Assembly: GCA_965369385.1 (NCBI GenBank)
Contig: CBDUQP010000034.1
Location: 1 to 26,629 of the forward strand
Direction of reading: 5' to 3'
Source: CBDUQP01 sp965369385
GTDB lineage: Bacteria; Planctomycetota; Phycisphaerae; SM23-33
DNA: 26,629 nt
The notes under the pieces were generated by a model, which was given only the letters and a program-made list of their open reading frames with translations, was not told where the DNA came from and did no database searches. Shown here piece by piece: positions 1 to 5,816 of the stretch; within the stretch, counting starts at the first letter, position 1, and the number at the start of each line of letters is the position of its first letter. The position numbers were made by a program, and so were the translations under genes.

Positions 1-149
1 CACCTGTTCAATCCGTTGCTTTGTGGGTTGTTTCTTCGCCGCTGGGAGTTTCTGCCTTCAACATGTCACGACTAAGCCGCAGGCGGCGACGGAAGCTGCC
101 TGAAGGGTTGATGACAACTTACGTCATCTACCGCCAGAGTAATATCTCG
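1..149. other. Left edge, no gene assigned
   Basis: No reading frame here is convincing. One plus-strand frame is open from the window edge to a TGA near position 104 and could be the 3' end of an upstream gene, since a strong inverted repeat that could act as its terminator follows. The piece is too short to identify. Another plus-strand frame runs straight through that inverted repeat and is very arginine-rich, so it is probably spurious. Confidence 0.4.
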
Positions 150-196
150 CACACCGCCGGGGTCAATCAGCCCTGCCAATTGACCCCGGCGGTGTG
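150..196 (+). terminator. 18-bp inverted repeat, probable transcription terminator
   Basis: An 18-bp perfect stem (150-167 paired with 179-196, core CACCGCCGGGGTCAAT) encloses an 11-nt loop and is followed by a short TTTC. Stem length and GC content fit an intrinsic terminator for a gene left of the window, although the T tract is very short. It could instead stabilise the 3' end of an upstream transcript or act on both strands. It ends about 70 bases before the hisI start, so it separates hisI from whatever lies upstream. Confidence 0.5.
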
Positions 197-267
197 TTTC
201 GCTAACATATCGTTGCATAAGTTGCTTGTATTTTGCGAATTACCAAACGACGCTTATGGAGATTGAC

Positions 268-666
268 GTGAATAAGCTTGACGAAACAATCGCAGACCTG
301 AAGTTTGACGCCAACGGACTCATACCCGCAGTGGTCATGGACGCCGAGACCAAGCAGGTGCTGATGGTGGCATACATGAACAAAGAATCGCTGGCAGACA
401 CCGTAAAGACCGGCAAGACGCACTTCTGGTCACGAAGCCGTCAGAAGTATTGGATGAAGGGCGAAAGCTCCGGCCACACTCAGGAAGTGAAGGCCATCTA
501 CACCGACTGCGACAAGGACACGCTCGTTGTCGAAGCAGTGCAGACCGGTGCCGCCTGCCACAAAGGTTATCTGTCCTGCTTCTATCGCAAGCTTAACGAA
601 GAAGGCACGTGGGATGTTGTGGCTGAGAAGATTTTCGATCCTGACGAAATCTACAAGAAAAAGTAA
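268..666 (+). CDS. hisI: Phosphoribosyl-AMP cyclohydrolase
   Basis: Cytoplasmic enzyme of histidine biosynthesis that opens the adenine ring of phosphoribosyl-AMP to give ProFAR (third step). The 132-residue product has the usual length of stand-alone HisI and no fused HisE pyrophosphatase. Metal-site motifs are clear: DCDKDT at residues 80-85 (the Mg aspartates) with Cys81, then QTGAACH (92-98) and SCFYR (103-107), giving the three zinc cysteines 81, 97 and 104. I chose GTG 268 because GGAG at 258-261 sits 6 bases upstream. An in-frame ATG at 256 would add MEID but has no ribosome site, and its own bases form that GGAG. No other his gene is nearby; it is followed after 21 bases by the potassium-uptake pair. 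The identification is very secure, the start less so. Confidence 0.95.
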   Translation: MNKLDETIADLKFDANGLIPAVVMDAETKQVLMVAYMNKESLADTVKTGKTHFWSRSRQKYWMKGESSGHTQEVKAIYTDCDKDTLVVEAVQTGAACHKGYLSCFYRKLNEEGTWDVVAEKIFDPDEIYKKK

Positions 667-687
667 TCGCCTGGGGAACCGCTATTC

Positions 688-2601
688 ATGGACGAAGTCA
701 GCAAACCATCCAGGCAGGCGAAGCGTCGCACGATGCTGGTTATGCTGGACGTGATTCTGGCAATGGCCGGCATCGCGGCCGTCGGTTCGCTAATCTGTGA
801 ATACGGATTCAACGATGCGCCCCCCATCAAACCGTTTTACCTGCATGTATTTCAGATGCTCATCGTGGGCGTATTCGTTCTGGACCGTGTGGCCAGACTG
901 CTGCTGGCGGCTGGCAAGGGTGCCTATTTTCGACGGAACTGGTCCGACTTCGCGCTGATGGTGATTGCTGCGGGGCTGGTCTTCCTGTGGGACAGGCCGG
1001 GCGAACATGTGCTACCGGCGGCTTCGCTGTACGTAATCGTCACGCAGGCATATCTTCTCGTCAGTCTCGTAATTCGCAGCCTGAGCTTGAACCTGAAATT
1101 CGCCGGTAGCGGAATGCATCCTGCGCGGCTTCTCCTGGTCAGTTTCGGATTGTTGATACTGGCCGGCTCGGGCCTGCTGATGCTTCCTGCGGCAGTCCAT
1201 TCGAGCGGGCTGGCTGATTGGTACTACCCTGATGCGTTATTCACCGCAACAAGTGCAACGTGCGTGACGGGACTTGTGGTTCGCGATACTGGCACACACT
1301 TCACACGGTTCGGACAGGGCGTGATCCTGGGAATGATCCAACTCGGCGGACTTGGCATTATGCTGTTCGGTACGGTAATGGCGATGATGGTCGGAAAGGC
1401 ACTTTCACTGAAGGGGTCGCTTGCGATCGGGCAGATGCTGTCTACCGATGGTTTCGGGCTAATAGCGCGTGCGGCTAGATTCGTGCTGCTGGCGACTGTG
1501 CTCTTCGAGCTGGTGGGAGCTGCGATGCTGCTACCGATGTTCCTGACATCCCTCAGTGCATTCGGCACACCGCTGGATGTGCCCCAGGCTATATGGTACA
1601 GCATATTCCACAGCATATCGGCATTCTGCAACGCCGGATTCTCCCTCTACGGACAGAACATGATGGCCGGCGTTGGCGACTCCTGGCAGGCGGGCGCATT
1701 GCGCGACCACTGGCAGATGCTCGGCGTTGTCGCGCCGCTGATTATGATTGGCGGGATCGGCTTCCCCGTTCTGCAGGATCTTGCCAGGTATTTCAGAGAC
1801 ACCGTGCGGCGGCTGGTCCGGCCGAGTCGGGGAGTACTGGCAGCGTTCTTCCGTCGCCCTCGCCGCGCCCGCCTTACTCTACACAGCAAGATAGTTTTGA
1901 TGACAACCGCAACGTTGCTGGTGTTGGGCACTGCGGGTGCGTGGTTCTTCGAGAGCTCTTCGGCGGATGAGCAGGTGGTGGGCAAGCACGAGATTCGCAG
2001 CGACAACGTGCGAATATCGACTGACCTCCAGAGCATGTCGGGCACGACGAAGCTGAGAGAAGCGTTTTTCCTGTCGATCACGTCGCGAACCGCAGGTTTT
2101 AACACGATCAACATTAACGAACTGTCCAACGCAAACAAGCTGATGCTTTGCGGGCTGATGTCGGTTGGCGGCAGTCCTGCGGGCACAGCAGGTGGCATGA
2201 AGACGACTACGCTTGCTATACTCTTCTTGGCGGCATACTGCATGATCCGCCGCCGCGGCGAGCTTGAAGTGTTCAAACGATCCATGGCAGGCGTGGTGTT
2301 GCAGCGCGCGGCCGCGATTGCGATTCTGTACGGTATGCTGCTAATGGCGGTAACACTGCTGCTGTGCCACATGATGCAGGGCTACGCGTTTATTGATTTG
2401 CTGTTTGAAGCCAGCAGCGCCTGCGGGACTGTTGGCTTGTCTACGGGCATAACCCGGCAACTGACAATGATGGCCAAGATTGTGGTGATCGGAGCAATGC
2501 TCGCAGGCAGGCTCGGGCCGCTTACGATAGTGCTGGCACTCACCATCAGGCCCCGGAAAACTAAATACTCCTACCCGTCAGAACATGTGATTATAGGATA
2601 A
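688..2601 (+). CDS. TrkH/KtrB-family potassium uptake channel subunit with N-terminal four-helix extension
   Basis: Inner-membrane K+ (or Na+-coupled K+) uptake subunit of the superfamily of K+ transporters. Four P-loop/selectivity-filter segments are visible in its 637 residues: TCVTGL (191-196), CNAGFS (314-319), TAGFNT (468-473) and GTVGLS (580-585), each followed by a hydrophobic helix as in the M1-P-M2 repeats. The family core starts near residue 145. Ahead of it lie about 140 extra residues with four hydrophobic stretches (about 17-35, 51-66, 86-103, 109-130). The segment around 63-92, with VLDRVAR and NWSDF, resembles the S2-S3 part of voltage-sensor domains. GGGGA at 673-677 is a rather distant ribosome site for ATG 688. 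The RCK subunit gene starts 5 bases after the stop, so the two are almost certainly co-transcribed. Family assignment is secure; KtrB versus TrkH subtype and ion coupling are open. Confidence 0.93.
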   Translation: MDEVSKPSRQAKRRTMLVMLDVILAMAGIAAVGSLICEYGFNDAPPIKPFYLHVFQMLIVGVFVLDRVARLLLAAGKGAYFRRNWSDFALMVIAAGLVFLWDRPGEHVLPAASLYVIVTQAYLLVSLVIRSLSLNLKFAGSGMHPARLLLVSFGLLILAGSGLLMLPAAVHSSGLADWYYPDALFTATSATCVTGLVVRDTGTHFTRFGQGVILGMIQLGGLGIMLFGTVMAMMVGKALSLKGSLAIGQMLSTDGFGLIARAARFVLLATVLFELVGAAMLLPMFLTSLSAFGTPLDVPQAIWYSIFHSISAFCNAGFSLYGQNMMAGVGDSWQAGALRDHWQMLGVVAPLIMIGGIGFPVLQDLARYFRDTVRRLVRPSRGVLAAFFRRPRRARLTLHSKIVLMTTATLLVLGTAGAWFFESSSADEQVVGKHEIRSDNVRISTDLQSMSGTTKLREAFFLSITSRTAGFNTININELSNANKLMLCGLMSVGGSPAGTAGGMKTTTLAILFLAAYCMIRRRGELEVFKRSMAGVVLQRAAAIAILYGMLLMAVTLLLCHMMQGYAFIDLLFEASSACGTVGLSTGITRQLTMMAKIVVIGAMLAGRLGPLTIVLALTIRPRKTKYSYPSEHVIIG

Positions 2602-2606
2602 AGCAA

Positions 2607-3278
2607 ATGGCACGTTTCGCGGTTATCGGACTTGGAAGATTCGGATCGGCACTGGCTATGGGGCTGGCTGACGCGGGAGCGGACGTTATCGCTGTCGATA
2701 GAAATCGTGAACTCGTCGAACGCATGCGAGATCACGTAGCCGTCGCGGTATCGCTCGACAGCACAGACGCCGATGCCCTGAAAAGCCAGGGTATACATGA
2801 AGTAGACGTCGCGATTGTCGGAATCGGCGAAAACTTCGAAGCATCCATCCTCACTACAGTCAATCTCAAGGAGATCGGCGTGCCCAGAGTAGTATGCCGG
2901 GCAACGACCGAAATCAGGGCGAGAATCCTCGCAGGTGTCGGCGCAGACGATGTAGTGAACCCGGAAAACGAAGCCGCCATCCGATGGAAGAACCGCCTGG
3001 TGGCCCCGAGCATTCTCGACCGCCTGGAACTGGCCGAGGGTGCCTCGCTGGTGCAGATGACATCCCCCAAGGCGTTCCATAACAAGACACTGTCCGAACT
3101 GGCAATTCACCGCAAGTACAAGGTGAGCATCGTTGGCATCAAACGCCCCATAACCGATACCGCAGGCCACCAGAAGGAACTGGTAATCTCCGTCCCCATG
3201 GGCGACACACAAATCCTTGACGGTGACACCATAATCGTAATGGGCGCAGACGAAGCAATAGGCTCACTGCCGGTGTGA
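2607..3278 (+). CDS. TrkA/KtrA-family potassium uptake regulatory protein (RCK)
   Basis: Cytoplasmic RCK gating subunit that forms a ring under the TrkH/KtrB channel encoded just upstream. The N-terminal RCK_N domain (about 1-120) has the Rossmann nucleotide loop VIGLGRFGSALA (6-17) and the acidic end of beta-2 in AVDRN (29-33), as expected for ATP/ADP or NAD(H) binding. A C-terminal RCK_C domain (about 135-223) follows. At 223 residues it is KtrA-sized (one RCK_N plus one RCK_C), not the double-length E. coli TrkA. Only 5 bases separate it from the channel gene, so translational coupling is likely. In other bacteria RCK_C can bind c-di-AMP; nothing here proves that. Confidence in family and partnership is high. 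Confidence 0.94.
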   Translation: MARFAVIGLGRFGSALAMGLADAGADVIAVDRNRELVERMRDHVAVAVSLDSTDADALKSQGIHEVDVAIVGIGENFEASILTTVNLKEIGVPRVVCRATTEIRARILAGVGADDVVNPENEAAIRWKNRLVAPSILDRLELAEGASLVQMTSPKAFHNKTLSELAIHRKYKVSIVGIKRPITDTAGHQKELVISVPMGDTQILDGDTIIVMGADEAIGSLPV

Positions 3279-3399
3279 GGGGGAGCGGGCGTCAGCAACA
3301 AGCATGGCGACACCAGGTTTCTTGAGCCTATGAACTCATAAACGTCCGGCCGCGTGGCACCAGGCAAATGCGATTCTGCCGCCTGCCGTTTGCCGTCAA

Positions 3400-3506
3400 A
3401 CCCCAACGGGGTAAAAAGCGGTTAGCCGGGGTTGAGTCCCGACGTTCATCGGGACGAGCCCCCGGACCCCGGACCCCGGACAAAACAAACAGAACCCCGA
3501 AGGGGT
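3400..3506 (+). repeat. REP-like structured repeat, copy A
   Basis: From left to right: hairpin ACCCC-aac-GGGGT (3400-3412); the word GTTAGCCGGGG; a nested structure in which CCGGGG (3426-3431) pairs with CCCCGG (3460-3465) around an inner hairpin GTCCCGA/TCGGGAC (3436-3455); three tandem CCCCGGA heptamers (3460-3480); and a second hairpin ACCCC-gaa-GGGGT (3494-3506). The nested module recurs inverted about 290 bases downstream. This is the form of bacterial REP/BIME elements, which RAYT (IS200-like) transposases mobilise; no such gene is in this window. Confidence 0.6.
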
Positions 3507-3668
3507 GGCAAGAGATAAGCGGGAGATCAGTTTGGCAGCGAAGAACGCCCTCAGGGAAATCCGCAACCCGACACCAAAATCGCCTAATACGGGCAAGACC
3601 AAGAAGAGGTGCATGTGCGGCGGCTGCGGATGATTGAATATCGCGGCTATTCGCCGTCGAACAGACCT

Positions 3669-3790
3669 CCCGCCCCTTCGCGGCGGGCTTACTTTGGGGG
3701 ATCGGAATCCGGGGGCTGCGTCTCGTCCCCGATATAAATCGGGACCGAGCCTTACCACCCGGCTAACTGCCCATCGGACCTTCGGCCCGA
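3669..3790 (-). repeat. REP-like structured repeat, copy B (inverted relative to copy A)
   Basis: Read on the minus strand this has the same parts as copy A: the word GTTAGCCGGG, an inner hairpin GTCCCGA.../...TCGGGGAC (3725-3745, one bulged base) and GCCCCCGGA. The outer stem is CCGGG (3709-3713) with CCCGG (3758-3762). A CCCGCC/GGCGGG hairpin (3669-3687) flanks it, and a GGGCCGAAGGTCC arm lies at the other end. The inner loop differs from copy A while the stem is kept, as expected for an element maintained by structure. Confidence 0.55.
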
Positions 3791-3857
3791 ACGGCAGAAG
3801 CAACAACGACCGCAGCAATCACGTCAATCTCAGCGGAATGCCCCCTATTCATCATGC

Positions 3858-4025
3858 CTATTTCTTGCCCTTGGAGACTAGAATCGAGCCCCCTATAAAC
3901 AAGCCAGCGCCGCAAATCGCCAGCGGCATTGGCAGGCTGGGAGCACCACCAATTAAGGCGATGGTAATGCTTCCGACTATAAAAGCGAGCCCGAGCGTAA
4001 TCGTCCAGCCGGCCATATCCTTCAT
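3858..4025 (-). CDS. Small two-helix membrane protein, unknown function
   Basis: A 55-residue protein beginning MKDMAGWTITLGLAF and ending VSKGKK. It consists almost entirely of two hydrophobic segments (about residues 7-24 and 33-50) joined by a short glycine/proline turn (GGAPSLPMP), so it is predicted to be an inner-membrane hairpin with a basic C-terminus. ATG 4025 is preceded on the minus strand by GGGAG with about 5 bases of spacing. A longer frame starting further upstream would lack a ribosome site. It lies 107 bases downstream of rpiB on the same strand and may be co-transcribed. I do not recognise a family. The good ribosome site supports it being real. Confidence 0.6.
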   Translation of the reverse strand: MKDMAGWTITLGLAFIVGSITIALIGGAPSLPMPLAICGAGLFIGGSILVSKGKK

Positions 4026-4132
4026 GCTTCTCCCTTCACGTTGATGCTGCTGAATCTGGACAGAAAGCGACTGTCCGAGCCAGAGCTTAGCCAGCAACCA
4101 CGCAAGCCCCCGAAAACTCGATAGCCTTACGA

Positions 4133-4612
4133 TCAGACTTCTGCCTCATTCAGCTCGTTGGGGTCGCCGGATTCTTCTATGTACTTGATCTTTTCAACGC
4201 GGCGTTTGTGGCGGCCGCCGTCTTCGAATTCAGTATTGATCCAGCCAGAGACAATTCGCCTTATCAGCTCTTCACCGAGAACGTCGCTGGCAAGGCACAG
4301 GATGTTGGCATCGTTGTGTCTGCGCGACATCTGTGATGTGAGTTCGTCATGACACAAGGCTGCCCTGATGCCGGGAATCTTGTTGGCGCAAATGCTCATG
4401 CCGATACCGCTACCGCAAATCAGGATCGCAAGGTCCACCTCGCCAGCGGCAACCGCCTTCGCCGGCGGATACGCAACGTCAGGATAGTCCACACTCTTGC
4501 TGCTGTTGGTACCCATGTCGAGCACCTCGTGGTTCTGCTCACTCAGCAGTACCGCGATACGCTCCTTAACAGCGTGTCCCCTATGGTCGGCAGCTATTGC
4601 TATCCTCATCAT
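4133..4612 (-). CDS. rpiB: Ribose-5-phosphate isomerase B
   Basis: Cytoplasmic aldose-ketose isomerase interconverting ribose-5-phosphate and ribulose-5-phosphate (non-oxidative pentose phosphate pathway). Its 159 residues match RpiB/LacAB length. Family motifs are complete: AADHRGH (8-13), DMGTNSSKSVDYPD (32-45), the catalytic cysteine in ICGSGIGMSI (Cys66), the phosphate-binding ANKIPGIRAALC, and the catalytic histidine in RRHNDANILC (His99). The ATG at 4612 shares one base with the TAA of the upstream fusion gene (TAATG), with AGAGGA just upstream. A second ATG follows directly, so the start could be 4609. Overlapping stop and start means translational coupling. A link between tsaC, a low-molecular-weight phosphatase and rpiB is also known in Bacillus (ywlC-ywlD-ywlE-ywlF). 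RpiB proteins sometimes act on allose- or galactose-6-phosphate instead, but this active site looks like the ribose type. Confidence 0.95.
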   Translation of the reverse strand: MMRIAIAADHRGHAVKERIAVLLSEQNHEVLDMGTNSSKSVDYPDVAYPPAKAVAAGEVDLAILICGSGIGMSICANKIPGIRAALCHDELTSQMSRRHNDANILCLASDVLGEELIRRIVSGWINTEFEDGGRHKRRVEKIKYIEESGDPNELNEAEV

Positions 4613-5736
4613 TATTCCTCTTGCAGATAACTCTCTATCGCCCGCTCGATTCGCTGAGCGGTTTGGCGGTACACATCCGGGCCGGCACCAATCGGGTCTG
4701 GAATATCTCCCGACGGGTCCAGTGTACAAATCCAATCCGCAGCCCACGGCGACATGCCAAGAGCCTGCGCAAGATGCCCTTCTGTCAGGCAAAATACCAC
4801 ATCTGAGTCCTGAATCAACTCAGAACTGAGCTGACGGCTCCTATGTTTTGAAATATTGACACCCAACTCTGCAGCAGCGTCCACCGCTTCCGCCGTCGCT
4901 GGTGCCCCATCGCCAGCCCATATACCGGCAGATTTCACGCGAACTCCGTTCGCTTCCAGCTCTTCGGGCCCGCAGCCAAGCTTCGCAGCCAGCATTTTTC
5001 GTGCGATTCCCTCAGCCATCGGACTTCTACACGTGTTACCGGTACACACAAACAGCAAAGTCTTTTTCATCTTCTCTTCCAACAATCGCTGAGTGTACAC
5101 ACCCTGCCGCAAAATATCCCAACCACTGTCATTACAACGAATTATGGTACTATCAGTGCCAAGACCGGTGTGGCCCGTATCGAGCAGCAGATCTATCTTG
5201 CCGTCCAGCGAATCCATCACGTCATCACCGCATCTGGGTGATTTTTCGCCGGCCAGATTCGCACTTGGCGCCACCACTGGTCCGCTCACGCTTGAAAGCA
5301 TCTCGCAGGCCAGCAAGGCATTAGGAAATCGCAACCCGATAAAGCCCTCGTGAGTAAGCACATCATGCAAACCCGCGGTCTGCAACGAATTATCGGCCAG
5401 GCTTCCGCCCGTAGGAAGAATAAGAGTTATCGGACCCGGCCAAGCCTTCCTCATTATACGTGAGGCGCAAGCGGGAACCTCGGAAACATAGCGAGAAACT
5501 GCTCCTGCATCGCCAATATGGACGCTGAACGGCATCTCGGGGCGGGATTTCAGCTCGCGCAGGCGTTCCAAAGCCCTGGCGTTACTGGCATCCACCGCTA
5601 TCCCGTACACGGTCTCGGTGGCAAACGCCACGAGCTTGCCGCGCTCGATGGCCTTGCTGCCGGCCGCAGCCGCCTTCTTTACCGCAGCCCAATCGCCGGG
5701 ATCGGCCTTGATCACTTTTGTTTTGATGGATGACAT
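4612..5736 (-). CDS. Fusion: threonylcarbamoyl-AMP synthase (TsaC/Sua5) + low-molecular-weight phosphatase (YwlE-like protein-arginine phosphatase)
   Basis: A 374-residue two-domain protein. Residues about 5-215 are a YrdC/Sua5 domain, which makes threonylcarbamoyl-AMP for the t6A37 modification of tRNA. Seen motifs: FATETVYGIAVDA (38-50), ELKSRPEMPF (61-70), WPGPITLIL (99-107), GLRFPNA (134-140), VVAPSANLAGEKSP (154-167) and STIIRC. Residues about 224-374 are a low-molecular-weight phosphatase with P-loop CTGNTCRS (Cys231, Arg237) and the general-acid DPDP-like segment at 344-348. The threonine at the fifth P-loop position, where tyrosine phosphatases carry isoleucine, is the residue that gives B. 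subtilis YwlE its phospho-arginine specificity. ATG 5736 was chosen because family homology begins there; the site upstream (CGGAC) is weak. An internal ATG at 5070 has its own good ribosome site. The gene overlaps rpiB by one base. Confidence 0.9.
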   Translation of the reverse strand: MSSIKTKVIKADPGDWAAVKKAAAAGSKAIERGKLVAFATETVYGIAVDASNARALERLRELKSRPEMPFSVHIGDAGAVSRYVSEVPACASRIMRKAWPGPITLILPTGGSLADNSLQTAGLHDVLTHEGFIGLRFPNALLACEMLSSVSGPVVAPSANLAGEKSPRCGDDVMDSLDGKIDLLLDTGHTGLGTDSTIIRCNDSGWDILRQGVYTQRLLEEKMKKTLLFVCTGNTCRSPMAEGIARKMLAAKLGCGPEELEANGVRVKSAGIWAGDGAPATAEAVDAAAELGVNISKHRSRQLSSELIQDSDVVFCLTEGHLAQALGMSPWAADWICTLDPSGDIPDPIGAGPDVYRQTAQRIERAIESYLQEE

Positions 5737-5816
5737 TTGTCCGAGTATTATCCGCGATCCCCCCTGCCTGTGCAAGCGGATCGCGAGCATTTGTGGTGTT
5801 AATACAGTTAATATAC

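Larger units (their letters stand above)
3279..3857. other. Gene-free stretch carrying REP-like structured repeats
   Basis: No reading frame here looks coding; the open frames are proline/arginine-rich and cross the hairpins. The stretch contains many short GC-rich palindromes, including an inverted pair of related modules listed separately (3400-3506 and 3669-3790). The 160 bases between the modules (3507-3668) show no further recognisable structure. It separates the plus-strand trk genes from the minus-strand rpiB cluster, so it holds the convergent 3' ends and may provide transcription termination. Confidence 0.6.

Noticed and set aside
1647..3212. Two long minus-strand frames (241 and 213 codons) opposite the K+ uptake genes
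   Set aside because: They lie inside well-supported genes and show no family motifs or ribosome sites.
3396..4044. Open frames of 136-140 codons over the REP-like stretch
   Set aside because: They run through several hairpins and are rich in Arg/Pro/Gly, as expected from translated palindromic repeats.
4613..4792. Sixty-residue N-terminal extension of RpiB
   Set aside because: It overlaps the phosphatase domain in another frame; RpiB homology begins at the ATG overlapping the upstream stop.
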